Part shown: positions 1 through 8,560 of the stretch, one piece after another
How the letters are laid out: each line of letters begins with the position of its first letter
Position numbering within the stretch: the first letter of the stretch is position 1
Assembly (NCBI RefSeq): GCF_027922425.1
Contig: NZ_BSFQ01000028.1
Location: forward strand, 33,462 to 97,461
From: Pseudonocardia halophobica
GTDB lineage: Bacteria; Actinomycetota; Actinomycetes; Mycobacteriales; Pseudonocardiaceae
DNA: 64,000 nt
Direction: 5' to 3'
The notes under the pieces: model-generated
Told to the model about the DNA's origin: nothing
What the model saw: only the letters and a program-made list of their open reading frames with translations
The model's database searches: none
Position numbers and translations under genes: made by a program

Positions 1-1
1 C

Positions 2-196
2 GACGCCGAGCCCCGCGCGGACGGCGGCTGGCACGCCGCCGTCGTCGTGCGCCCGCTCGACCGCCCGCTGCCGCGGGCGGCGCTGCTCGCCGACGACCTC
101 CTCGCGCCCGTCTTCCGGCACCTCCGCAGCCGGCGCCGGTTGCCGGAGGCGGCGGGGGAGCGCCTCATGGCCCTGCTGGACCCGGCCCCGCGCTGA
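2..196 (+). CDS. C-terminal fragment of unknown protein (5' end outside window)
   Basis: An open frame runs from the left edge to a TGA at 194-196 and encodes about 64 residues rich in Arg, Leu and Ala (…VVVRPLDRPLPRAALL…). No motif is recognisable, so no function is proposed. Codon use has the strong G/C third-position bias of the neighbours, which supports it being real. Its last 32 bases overlap the end of the convergent FAD/Fe-S dehydrogenase gene. Confidence 0.5.
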   Translation, partial: DAEPRADGGWHAAVVVRPLDRPLPRAALLADDLLAPVFRHLRSRRRLPEAAGERLMALLDPAPR

Positions 197-2963
197 CCCG
201 GTCGAGCACCTCGAGCACGTGCTCGTAGGGCCGTCCGGTGGCGCGGGTCATCCCGAGCTCGCAGGTCCGGTTGCAGGAGGCGTGGGCGTCGAACGTCCGG
301 CCGGCGAGCTCGGCGGCCTGCGGCGCGGTGGCCGCGGCCGTCAGCTCCGGGTGGAGCAGCCCGCGGTCGCCGGCGAACCCGCAGCAGCCCCAGGTGGCGG
401 GGACCGTGACCGAGCGGGCGACGGCCGCGGCGACCGTGCGCAGCGGGCCGTCGAGCCCCATCCGGACCGCCGAGCAGGTGGGGTGCAGGGCGAGCGAGTC
501 GAGCGGGGTGATCGTCAGCCGGTGGAGCAGCTGCTCGGCGGTGTAGGCGACGGCGTCGACCACCCGGATCGCGGAGTACCGCTCGTCCTCGGCGTCGGCG
601 ACCAGACCGCGGAGGCCCTCGGTGCAGGAGGACGCGTCGCCGACGACGGGAAGCTCGCCGCCGCGGGTCGCCTCCCACAGCGCCGGCAGCACCCGGCGGG
701 CCATCTCGGCGTACCCGTCGGTGAGGCCCTTCGACTTCCACGGCGTGCCGCAGCACAGCGAGGCCACCCCGGCGGGCCGGGTGAGGACGACCCCGGCGCG
801 GGCGCAGAGCCGCTCGAACGCCGCGGCGGCGCCCTGCTCCCCGGAACGTCCGCCGCCGGCGGGGCCGAACATGGTGCCGGTGCAGGAGGCGAACAGCACG
901 GCGTCCGCGTCCGGGCGGCCCGTGTCGGACCGGGGCCTGCCGCCGCGGGGCAGCTCGGGGGACCAGGCGGGCAGGACCTCCGGGTCGACGACCCGCCGGC
1001 CGAGTGCGGTCGTGCCGGCGACGAGCCGGTCCGGGAGGGCGTCGGCGGCGGTCAGGGCGGTGGCCGCGGCGCGGGTCGTGCCCGCCCAGTGCTTCGCCGC
1101 GACGACCCAGCCCCGCTGCGCGAGCGGGCCCACCTGCTCCGCGCGCAGCCGTTTCACCAGGTCACCGGTGTTGATCAGGACGGGACAGGCGGTCTGGCAC
1201 ATCCCGTCCGCGGCACAGGTGTCGATGGCGTCGTACTCGTAGTCCCGCTCCAGCTCGGCCAGGAGCGCCGTGTCGCCGGTCTCGCGGGCCCGCTGCATCT
1301 CGCGGCGCAGCACGATCCGCTGTCGCGGGGTGGTCGTCAGGTCCCGGCTCGGGCACACGGGCTCGCAGAACCCGCACTCCACGCAGCGGTCGACCTCCTG
1401 CTCGACGGCCGGGGCGCTCTTGAGGTGCCGCAGGTGCCCCTCGGGGTCCTCGTCGATCAGCACGCCCGGGTTGAGCACGCCGCGCGGGTCGCACAGCCGC
1501 TTGATCTCGCGCATCACCTCGTAGAGCTCGTCGCCGTACTGCCGGCGGACGAACGGGGCCATCATCCGACCGGTGCCGTGCTCGGCCTTGAGCGAGCCGC
1601 CGTGCCCGAGGACCAGGTCGACCATGTCGTCGGTGAACCGGGCGAAGCGGTCCAGCGGGACGTCGCCGCCGAGCCGCTCGGTCAGCATGAAGTGGATGTT
1701 GCCGTCCTTGGCGTGCCCGAAGATGACGGCGTGGTCGTACTCGTGCTTGTCGAACAGCCGGCTCAGCGCCTCGCACGTGGGCAGCAGCGCCGGCACCGGG
1801 ACGACCACGTCCTCCAGCAGCGCCGTGGTGCCGGTCGGGCGGGCGCCCGCGACGGTGGCGTAGAGGCCCTTGCGGATGTGCCACAGCGCGGCCCGCGCGG
1901 CCGGGTCGGCGGCCAGGGTGCGCGGCCCGGACACCGGCAGCGTGCCGAGCACACCGGTGGCGGCGCCGGCCAGCTCGTCGGCCTCCTGCGCGGTCGCGGC
2001 CTGGTACTCGACGAGCAGCGCCGCGTGCCGGTCGACCTCCAGCGCCCGCAGCGCCGCGTCCGCCCGGGGGTCGGTCTGCCCGACCCGCAGCGAGGTCGCG
2101 TCGAGCAGCTCGACGGTGGTCGCCCCGGTGGCCACGATCTCCGGCAGCGCGCCCGTCGCGCCGGCGAGGTCCGAGAAGACCAGCAGCCCGGTGCGGGCGT
2201 GCGGGAGCAGCGGCACGGTGCGCAGCACGATCGACGCGATGAACGCCAGCGTGCCCTCGCTGCCCACCACGAGATGGGCCAGCACGTCCGCCGGGCGCGT
2301 GTGGTCGAGCAGCGAGTTCAGCCCGTAGCCCATGGTGTTCTTCATCGAGAACTGCTGCTCGACGCGGGCGCGCAGGGCCGGGTCGTCCCGGACCCGGTCG
2401 CGGAGCCGGGCCAGCCCCGCGTGCAGCTCGGGCTCGAGGGCGCGCAGCCGGTCGTCGGCGTCGGGCGCCGCGGTGTCCAGGACGGTGCCCGACGGCAGCA
2501 CCAGGACCAGCGAGTCCAGGGTGGCGTAGCTGTTGGCCGTGGTGCCGCAGGCCATGCCGCTGGAGTTGTTGGCCACGACCCCGCCCAGGGTGCAGGCGGA
2601 CTCGCTCGCCGGGTCCGGGCCGATCTTGCGGCCGTGGGGGACGAGCCGGGCGTTGACCTGCCGGACGGTGGCGCCGGGCCCCGTGCGCACCCGGGCGCCG
2701 TCGTCGAGCACCTCGATGCCGCGGAAGTGCCGGCGGGTGTCGACGAGGATCCCCTCGGTCCCGGCCTGCCCGGACAGGCTCGTGCCGCCCGACCGGAAGG
2801 TCAGCGGGACGCCGGTCAGCGCGGCGTCGGCGAACAACGAGCCGACGGCGGCCGCGTCGGCGGGCACCGCCACGGCCTGCGGGACGAGTGCGAAGTGCGA
2901 GGCGTCGCGGGACCAGGCGAGCCGGTCGACGAGCCGGGTCCGCAGTTCGGTGGTGGTGGTCAC
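165..2963 (-). CDS. FAD-binding and Fe-S-binding 2-hydroxyacid dehydrogenase (D-lactate dehydrogenase/YdiJ-like)
   Basis: This 932-residue protein combines an N-terminal FAD-binding type-4 domain (PP-loop FRSGGTSLSGQ near residue 55, GPDPASESACTLGG near 115), an FAD-oxidase C-terminal domain, two [4Fe-4S] motifs (CVECGFCEPVC near 525 and CAADGMCQTAC near 580) and C-terminal CCG cysteine modules (CCGTP near 735, CCGFAG near 858). This architecture is that of single-chain D-lactate or other D-2-hydroxyacid dehydrogenases that feed electrons to the membrane chain. The exact substrate cannot be read from the sequence. The GTG start at 2963 is chosen because GAGGAG sits 7 bases upstream; the open frame extends further 5' but without homology. 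It overlaps the end of the preceding convergent gene. Confidence 0.9.
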   Translation of the reverse strand: MTTTTELRTRLVDRLAWSRDASHFALVPQAVAVPADAAAVGSLFADAALTGVPLTFRSGGTSLSGQAGTEGILVDTRRHFRGIEVLDDGARVRTGPGATVRQVNARLVPHGRKIGPDPASESACTLGGVVANNSSGMACGTTANSYATLDSLVLVLPSGTVLDTAAPDADDRLRALEPELHAGLARLRDRVRDDPALRARVEQQFSMKNTMGYGLNSLLDHTRPADVLAHLVVGSEGTLAFIASIVLRTVPLLPHARTGLLVFSDLAGATGALPEIVATGATTVELLDATSLRVGQTDPRADAALRALEVDRHAALLVEYQAATAQEADELAGAATGVLGTLPVSGPRTLAADPAARAALWHIRKGLYATVAGARPTGTTALLEDVVVPVPALLPTCEALSRLFDKHEYDHAVIFGHAKDGNIHFMLTERLGGDVPLDRFARFTDDMVDLVLGHGGSLKAEHGTGRMMAPFVRRQYGDELYEVMREIKRLCDPRGVLNPGVLIDEDPEGHLRHLKSAPAVEQEVDRCVECGFCEPVCPSRDLTTTPRQRIVLRREMQRARETGDTALLAELERDYEYDAIDTCAADGMCQTACPVLINTGDLVKRLRAEQVGPLAQRGWVVAAKHWAGTTRAAATALTAADALPDRLVAGTTALGRRVVDPEVLPAWSPELPRGGRPRSDTGRPDADAVLFASCTGTMFGPAGGGRSGEQGAAAAFERLCARAGVVLTRPAGVASLCCGTPWKSKGLTDGYAEMARRVLPALWEATRGGELPVVGDASSCTEGLRGLVADAEDERYSAIRVVDAVAYTAEQLLHRLTITPLDSLALHPTCSAVRMGLDGPLRTVAAAVARSVTVPATWGCCGFAGDRGLLHPELTAAATAPQAAELAGRTFDAHASCNRTCELGMTRATGRPYEHVLEVLDRVSAGPGPAGP

Positions 2964-3034
2964 CGGCTGCTCCTCGGGTGGGTGGTGCGGGGTCGCAGGA
3001 ACGCTAGCGCGCCCACCCGGTTCCCGGGATGTGC

Positions 3035-4333
3035 TCAGGCCGCCTGACGGGCCTCGGCCGCGGGCCGGGCCTCGGCGTTCGCGGTCTGCTCGGCGATCTC
3101 CCGCAGCAGGGCGCGGCGGATCTTCGGCTGCTGGGACAGGGCGACCGCGAAGACGGTCAGCAGGAACCACATGGCGAGGCTGCTCAGCACGATGAGCAGG
3201 ATCGGGATCACCCACCCACCGAGCCGCTGGGCCAGCCCCTGCGCGGCGAGGATGCGCCACAGCAGCATCAGGTTGACCAGGTAGCCGATCGCGTAGGCGA
3301 CCACGAACGCGATGGCGAACTGCTTCAGGCTCCCGGACTGCTTGCGTCTCAGGATCGGCTCGTCGCGCACGGGCAGCAGCACCGACAGGACGTTGCCGAC
3401 CCCGAGCCAGAGCAGGATGAAGCAGACGACCAGCGCGCAGGCCTTGACGATCGCGCCGGCGTCACCGGCCCGCCAGGCGAGCAGGCCGCTGAGCAGGAAC
3501 CCGATCGGGGCGATGAGCGCCGCGACGGCGAGGTTCTTGATCACCAGCAGGTGCCAGAGCCGGGAGCCGCCCTCGAGGGCGGCCCGGACCCGCAGGGCGT
3601 CGAAGCACATCGCGTTGATGCACACCGCCCCGCCCAGCATCACCGAGATCACCCAGAGCCCCAGGTAGGGCAACCACCTCTGGTCCCTGTCCCACTCGAA
3701 GACGCGGATGAAGCCGAGGTAGAGCAGGCCCAGGGCCAGGCTCACCGCCAGGCTCTTGACGGCGGTGCGCGGGCGGCGACGCAGGATGTAGGCGATCTCT
3801 CCGCGCAGGCCGTGGGCCAGCGCGGGCCCGTGCCGGCTGACCGCGTTGCGCCCTTGCAGCGGGAGGTGGCCGTCGACGGCCGCGGCGCCGGGTTCGTCCT
3901 CGCCGGCGTCGATGCGGGCGAGCCGGGCGTCGAGGACGGCGAGGTGGGCCTCGAGCAGGGCCAGCCGCGCGACGCCCACCGCGGCGACCGCGTCGCGTTC
4001 GGCCCGGGCGGCGTCGTCGTGGGAGACGGGTCCCGCGCTCTCGGACGACCCGTCCGCAGGCGGGTCGGCGCCGTCGAGGCCGGTGCTGTCGACGGCGGGG
4101 CCGTCCAGGTCGGAGCCCTCCAGGAACGCCTCGCGCAGGGCCGCCCGCCTGGGGTCGAGCCCGTCGCCCCCGGTCGACCGCCGCTCGGCCGCCCGGTGTT
4201 CGGCGAGGACCCGCCCGACTCTCGACCTCAGGGCGTCGACCTCCGGACGCTCCTTCCACTTCGACGAGAGCGCGGCCCGTTCCGCCGCCCCCGCGCGCTC
4301 GACGAGCTCACTCAGGTCGTCCACCGCGGACAT
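3035..4333 (-). CDS. Multi-spanning membrane protein of unknown function
   Basis: A 432-residue protein. The first ~190 residues are charged and Ala/Arg-rich, probably cytoplasmic and partly helical. The rest holds about six hydrophobic segments (for example SLALGLLYLGFIRVF, LGLWVISVMLGGAVC, ALIAPIGFLLSGLLAW, FAIAFVVAYAIGYLVNLML). The ATG at 4333 has AGGAG about 8 bases upstream. It is separated from the dehydrogenase by 71 bases in the same direction. I do not recognise a family; a general permease-like fold is possible, but no ABC signature or transporter motif is visible. Confidence 0.75.
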   Translation of the reverse strand: MSAVDDLSELVERAGAAERAALSSKWKERPEVDALRSRVGRVLAEHRAAERRSTGGDGLDPRRAALREAFLEGSDLDGPAVDSTGLDGADPPADGSSESAGPVSHDDAARAERDAVAAVGVARLALLEAHLAVLDARLARIDAGEDEPGAAAVDGHLPLQGRNAVSRHGPALAHGLRGEIAYILRRRPRTAVKSLAVSLALGLLYLGFIRVFEWDRDQRWLPYLGLWVISVMLGGAVCINAMCFDALRVRAALEGGSRLWHLLVIKNLAVAALIAPIGFLLSGLLAWRAGDAGAIVKACALVVCFILLWLGVGNVLSVLLPVRDEPILRRKQSGSLKQFAIAFVVAYAIGYLVNLMLLWRILAAQGLAQRLGGWVIPILLIVLSSLAMWFLLTVFAVALSQQPKIRRALLREIAEQTANAEARPAAEARQAA

Positions 4334-4468
4334 CGGCCACTCCTGCACCTCGACCACCCCGGCGGGGCGTGCTGGGGTCGACCGTCGGCGTCTCGGCGCG
4401 GATCGGCACCGCCCGCCGTGGGTGAGTCGGCCGGGTCGCGCCCCGGACCTGCCGTTGTCGGCAGGTAG

Positions 4469-4480
4469 TCTGTCGACAGT
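4469..4480. promoter_or_regulatory. FCD/GntR operator-like palindrome upstream of its own regulator
   Basis: The perfect palindrome CTGTCGACAG (4470-4479) lies 14 bases before the GTG start of the GntR regulator. It has the TNGTNNNACNA-like core typical of FadR/FCD operators. Closely similar sites occur at 5193-5204, 5242-5253 and 5257-5269 ahead of the transporter operon. Autoregulation is inferred. Confidence 0.6.
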
Positions 4481-4493
4481 CGGAGGGAGTCCC

Positions 4494-5156
4494 GTGTCCG
4501 TCGAGCCGTTGCCGAACATCGACCGCAGCACGTTGCGTGAGCGCGTGTTGAGGGCGCTGCGCTCGGCGATCACCTCCGGGGCGTACCGGCCGGGGGACCA
4601 CCTGGGCGAGGTCGAGCTCGCGGGCCGGCTCGGGGTGAGCCGGGGGACCGTGCGCGAGGCGTTGCGGCACCTCCAGCAGGAGGGCCTGGTGACCGCGGGC
4701 CACCGCGGGATGCTCCGCGTGAACACCCTGTCGGCCGAGGAGATCCGGGGCCTGTTCCGGGTGCGGGCCGCGCTCGAGGGGTTGGCCGTCACGGAGATCA
4801 TCGCGCGGCCGGACCGCTCGGCGGCGGTGGCCGCGTTGCGCGCGGCGGTCGACGAGCTCGCCGGCGCGGGGGAGGACTTCGCGGCGAAGGTGGAGGCCGA
4901 CCTGGGCTTCCACGTGCGGCTCTGCGAGCTGTCCGGCAACCCGATGCTGGTCGAGTCCTGGCGGCACCTGGAGGGCCGGATCCGGGTCACGATCATGAAC
5001 CGGGACCCGGAGGAGGCGCCGGCGATGATGACGCCGGGCCGGCACGCGCCGATCATCGAGGCGATCGAGCGGGGTGACCTCCCGGGCGCGCTGGCCGTGG
5101 TGGAGGAGCACATGGCCGCGGCCGCCGACCACTTCACGAGCACCCCCGCCCGCTGA
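4494..5156 (+). CDS. GntR-family transcriptional regulator, FCD (FadR) subfamily
   Basis: A 220-residue regulator. Residues ~10-75 form the GntR winged helix (GDHLGEVELAGRLGVSRGTVREALRHL) and residues ~85-205 an all-helical FCD effector domain with the usual metal/ligand residues (EADLGFHVRL, RHAPIIEAIERGD, EEHM). The GTG start at 4494 has GGAGGG upstream. The downstream operon encodes a transporter, a split transketolase and an SDR. Palindromes matching FCD operators flank this gene on both sides, so it most likely represses itself and the operon until a sugar- or organic-acid-like ligand appears; the ligand is unknown. Confidence 0.92.
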   Translation: MSVEPLPNIDRSTLRERVLRALRSAITSGAYRPGDHLGEVELAGRLGVSRGTVREALRHLQQEGLVTAGHRGMLRVNTLSAEEIRGLFRVRAALEGLAVTEIIARPDRSAAVAALRAAVDELAGAGEDFAAKVEADLGFHVRLCELSGNPMLVESWRHLEGRIRVTIMNRDPEEAPAMMTPGRHAPIIEAIERGDLPGALAVVEEHMAAAADHFTSTPAR

Positions 5157-5192
5157 CCCTCCACTCGTCCGTCTTCGGGAAAGTTCTGTCCG

Positions 5193-5269
5193 ACTGTTGA
5201 CAGTGGGGCCGCGAGGCCGCATGGTTTCTCCATCACTGCCGAGTGTTAACAGTCGGACTGTCGAGACAG
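5193..5269. promoter_or_regulatory. Cluster of three GntR/FCD operator-like sites before the transporter-transketolase operon
   Basis: Three related elements precede the MHS gene: ACTGTTGACAGT (5193-5204), AGTGTTAACAGT (5242-5253) and ACTGTCGAGACAG (5257-5269). All resemble the TCTGTCGACAGT site at 4469-4480. Spacings of about 50 and 15 bases suggest cooperative binding by the adjacent regulator. Binding itself is inferred. Confidence 0.6.
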
Positions 5270-5311
5270 AGTCCGCGACGACTCGGCCGACGACGGATCA
5301 GCGGAGATCAC

Positions 5312-6688
5312 ATGTCTGGAGAACACGCGCCCGCGGTGCTGGGCACACCGGCCCGCAAGCGGGTCGCCCTCGGCTCGTCGATCGGGGCGACGATCGAGAC
5401 CTACGACTTCATCGGCTTCGGCACGGCCGCGGCCCTGTACTTCAACCACGTCTTCTTCCCGTCGACCGACCCGCTCTCGGGGACCCTGCTGTCCTTCGCG
5501 ACGCTGGGCATCGGGTTCGCGGTACGCCCGCTGGGCGGGATCATCGGCGGGCACCTCGGCGACCGGATCGGCCGTAAGCCGGTGCTGGTCGGCTCGCTGC
5601 TGCTGATGGGCATCGCGACCGTCCTCATCGGGGTCCTGCCCACGTACGCGCAGGTCGGGGTGTGGGCGGGGATCCTGCTCGTCGCCGTCCGGGTCGTGCA
5701 GGGCCTGGCGTTCGGCGCCGAGTGGGGCGGTGCGATCCTGATGACCTTCGAGCACGCGCCGTGGCGCAAGCGCGGGCTCTACACCGGCATCACGCAGGCC
5801 GGGTTCCCGGTCGGGCTGCTGCTGGCCAACGCCGCGTTCCTGCTGTCGGTGCCGCTGGGGGAGCAGTGGGCGTGGCGGGTGCCGTTCCTGCTGTCCGCGG
5901 TGCTGATCGTCGTCGGCATCGTGATCCGGCTGAAGGTCGAGGAGTCCCCGGAGTTCGAGAACCTCAGGTCCGAGGGCGAGGTCGCGAAGAACCCGCTGCT
6001 CGAGGTGCTGCGCGACGACTGGCGCAACGTCCTTCGCGCCTTCTGCCTGCGGATCACCGAGACCGCCGGCTACGCCATCTCCGTCACCTTCGTGCTGTCG
6101 TACCTGGCGAGCGAGGAGCTGGCCGCGCGCTCGACGACCCTGTTCGCGCTCATGCTCGCCGCCGGCCTGGGCATCGCCGCGACCGTGACGTGGGGTGCAC
6201 TCACCGACCGGATCGGCCGCCGCCCGGTCTACCTGATCGGCACCGTGCTCTCCGTGGCGTGGGGCGTCCCGCTGTTCCTGCTGCTCAACACGGGGCAGGC
6301 GGTGGCGATCGTGCTGTCCTTCGTCGTCAGCTACGCCGTCTGCCAGAACTGCCTGGCCGGCGTCCAGGGCGCCTGGTTCTCGGAGCTGTTCAGCGCCCGC
6401 ACCCGCACCAGCGGCGCGTCGCTGGCCTACCAGCTCTCGGCCGTCGTCTCCGGGTTCACCCCGCTGATCGCGACCGCCCTGTTCGCCCGCACCGGCTGGG
6501 TCGGCCCGGCCCTGCTGTTCAGCGCCTACGGCGTGCTCGGCCTGGTCGCGACCCTGCTGACCCGCGAGACCTGGGGCCGCACCGAGCGCGCCGAGGTCGC
6601 CGCCCTCGAGCGGTCCCTCGCCGGGCCGCCCGCCGACCCGCCGGCTCCCCGGCTGACCACCACGGCGTCCACGAAGGAGACCCGATGA
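5312..6688 (+). CDS. MFS transporter, metabolite:H+ symporter (MHS/ShiA-like) family
   Basis: A 458-residue, 12-helix inner-membrane symporter. The MHS signatures ETYDFIGFGTAAALYFN near the N-terminus, GDRIGRKPVLV (motif A) and GLAFGAEWGGA are clear. Family members import small organic acids or polyols with protons. The ATG at 5312 is preceded by GGAG. It is the first gene of an operon with the split transketolase (ATGA overlap at 6685-6688) and the SDR, so it probably imports their substrate or a precursor. GntR operator-like sites lie in its promoter. Confidence 0.9.
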   Translation: MSGEHAPAVLGTPARKRVALGSSIGATIETYDFIGFGTAAALYFNHVFFPSTDPLSGTLLSFATLGIGFAVRPLGGIIGGHLGDRIGRKPVLVGSLLLMGIATVLIGVLPTYAQVGVWAGILLVAVRVVQGLAFGAEWGGAILMTFEHAPWRKRGLYTGITQAGFPVGLLLANAAFLLSVPLGEQWAWRVPFLLSAVLIVVGIVIRLKVEESPEFENLRSEGEVAKNPLLEVLRDDWRNVLRAFCLRITETAGYAISVTFVLSYLASEELAARSTTLFALMLAAGLGIAATVTWGALTDRIGRRPVYLIGTVLSVAWGVPLFLLLNTGQAVAIVLSFVVSYAVCQNCLAGVQGAWFSELFSARTRTSGASLAYQLSAVVSGFTPLIATALFARTGWVGPALLFSAYGVLGLVATLLTRETWGRTERAEVAALERSLAGPPADPPAPRLTTTASTKETR

Positions 6689-7551
6689 CGACGACCGCGC
6701 TCCCGACCACGGCACGGGCGGCGAAGATCGCCCGGCTGGAGGCGGCCGCGACCCGGATCCGCCACCACGCCCTGACGATGGGGGAGGTGCAGGGCCAGGG
6801 CTACATCGGCCAGGCCCTCGGCGTCGCCGACGTGCTCGCGGTGTTCTACGGCCGGGGCGACGGCGAGCTGCGGCTGCGCCCCGAGGACCCGGAGTGGGAC
6901 GGCCGCGACCGGTTCCTGCTCTCCATCGGGCACTACGCGATCGCGCTGTACGCGGCGCTGGCCGAGGCGGGCACGATCCCGCTCGCCGAGATCGAGACCT
7001 ACGGCTCGGACGACTCCCGACTGCCGATGTCCGGCATGGCCTCCTACACCCCCGGTATGGAGATCTCCGGCGGCTCGCTGGGCCACGGCCTCGGCGTGGC
7101 CTGCGGGATGGGCCTGGGGCTGCGGCACCGCGGCAACCCGGCCCGGGTGTTCAACCTGCTCTCCGACGGCGAGCTCGACGAGGGCTCGACCTGGGAGGCC
7201 GCGATGGCCTGCGCCCACCACGGGCTGGCCAACGTGACCGCGGTCGTCGACGTCAACGGCCTGCAGGCCGACGGGCCGACCCCCGGCGTGCTGAAGACCG
7301 AGCCGGTGACCGAGAAGTGGCGGGCCTTCGGCTGGCACGCGGTGCGGGTCGACGGCAACGACGTCGACGCCCTGCTCGCCGGCCTGGACGAGATCCGCGA
7401 CCAGACGACCAGCCCGTCGGTGCTGATCTGCGACACCCGCACCGGCCGCGGGGTCCCGTTCCTCGAGTCCCGGGAGAAGGCCCATTTCATGCCGGTCGCC
7501 GAGCACGAGTGGGCGGCCGCACACGATGCTCTGGACGGAGTTCAGCGATGA
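6685..7551 (+). CDS. Transketolase, N-terminal (thiamine diphosphate-binding) subunit
   Basis: This 288-residue subunit corresponds to the N-terminal half of transketolase. The ThDP/metal motif reads SDGELDEG…VVDVN around residues 160-190, with Ser replacing the usual first Gly. GHGLGVACGMGLG is also conserved. It overlaps the stop of the transporter and the start of the C-terminal subunit by four bases each, so the two halves are translationally coupled and should form a heteromeric enzyme. Split transketolases outside the pentose phosphate pathway usually serve dedicated sugar-catabolic routes; the acceptor and donor here are unknown. Confidence 0.92.
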   Translation: MTTTALPTTARAAKIARLEAAATRIRHHALTMGEVQGQGYIGQALGVADVLAVFYGRGDGELRLRPEDPEWDGRDRFLLSIGHYAIALYAALAEAGTIPLAEIETYGSDDSRLPMSGMASYTPGMEISGGSLGHGLGVACGMGLGLRHRGNPARVFNLLSDGELDEGSTWEAAMACAHHGLANVTAVVDVNGLQADGPTPGVLKTEPVTEKWRAFGWHAVRVDGNDVDALLAGLDEIRDQTTSPSVLICDTRTGRGVPFLESREKAHFMPVAEHEWAAAHDALDGVQR

Positions 7552-8537
7552 CCGCCCCCACGAAGAAGCGCCTGACCACCTCGGCGATGATCGCCTCGTT
7601 CGCCGACCCCGGTCAGCGGACCTCGCCCGCGCCGTTCGGGCACGCCCTGAACCGGCTCGCCGAGGAGCGGCCCGAGATCGTCGGGCTGTCGGCGGACCTG
7701 GCGAAGTACACCGACATGCACGTGTTCCGGGACGCGAACCCGGACCGGTTCTTCCAGATGGGCATGGCCGAGCAGGCGATGCTCGGCGCGGCCGCGGGGC
7801 TGGCCGAGGTCGGGCTCGTCCCGTTCGCCTCGACCTACTCGGTGTTCGCGACCCGCCGGGCCTACGACTTCCTCTGCCTGGACATCGCCGAGCCCGGGCT
7901 GAACGTCAACGTCGTCGGCGCGCTGCCCGGCCTGACCACCGGATACGGGCCCAGCCACCAGGCCACCGAGGACCTCGCGATCCTGCGCGCCTGCCCGAAT
8001 CTCACGATCGTCGACCCCTGCGACTCGGTCGACATCGAGCAGGCCGTGCCGCAGCTCGCGGACCACGCCGGGCCGACCTACCTGCGGCTGCTGCGCGGCA
8101 AGGTCCCCACCGTGCTCGACGAGTACGACTACCGCTTCGAGCTCGGCAAGGCGGCCCTGGTCCGCCCCGGCCGGGACGTGCTGTTCGTCTCCACCGGGTT
8201 GATGACCATGCGGACCCTGCAGGCCGCGGCCCGGCTCGAGGCCGACCACGTCGACGCCGCCGTCCTGCACGTCCCGACGATCAAGCCGCTGGACACCGCG
8301 ACGATCCTGCGCGAGCTGCGCACCGACCGCCTGGTGATCACCGCGGAGAACCACACCGTGGTCGGCGGGTTGTCCGAGGCGGTCGCCGCCACCGCCGCGT
8401 TCGCCGGGATCGCCACCCGGATCCAGCCCGCCGCGCTGCCGGACGAGTTCCTCGCCGCCGGTGCCCTGCCCACCCTCCACGACCGCTACGGCCTGTCGAC
8501 CGACGCGCTCTGCGCGCGGGTCAAGGCCGCCCTCTGA
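7548..8537 (+). CDS. Transketolase, C-terminal (pyrimidine-binding) subunit
   Basis: A 329-residue partner of the preceding gene. It contains the pyrimidine-binding region with the cofactor-activating Glu in QMGMAEQAMLGAAAGLA, then STYSVFATRRAYDF and a transketolase C-terminal domain (TIKPLDTATILRELRTDRLVITAENH). It overlaps the first subunit by ATGA at 7548-7551. The ThDP site is completed only when both subunits assemble. No sugar kinase lies in the operon, so the substrate is either imported phosphorylated, made elsewhere or not phosphorylated. Confidence 0.92.
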   Translation: MTAPTKKRLTTSAMIASFADPGQRTSPAPFGHALNRLAEERPEIVGLSADLAKYTDMHVFRDANPDRFFQMGMAEQAMLGAAAGLAEVGLVPFASTYSVFATRRAYDFLCLDIAEPGLNVNVVGALPGLTTGYGPSHQATEDLAILRACPNLTIVDPCDSVDIEQAVPQLADHAGPTYLRLLRGKVPTVLDEYDYRFELGKAALVRPGRDVLFVSTGLMTMRTLQAAARLEADHVDAAVLHVPTIKPLDTATILRELRTDRLVITAENHTVVGGLSEAVAATAAFAGIATRIQPAALPDEFLAAGALPTLHDRYGLSTDALCARVKAAL

Positions 8538-8560
8538 GCCGACTTCTCCAGGAGAACCCA

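Noticed and set aside
219..3047. Long plus-strand open frame opposite the FAD/Fe-S dehydrogenase
   Set aside because: Low-complexity Gly/Arg/Val-rich translation; the opposite strand carries a complete, motif-rich enzyme.
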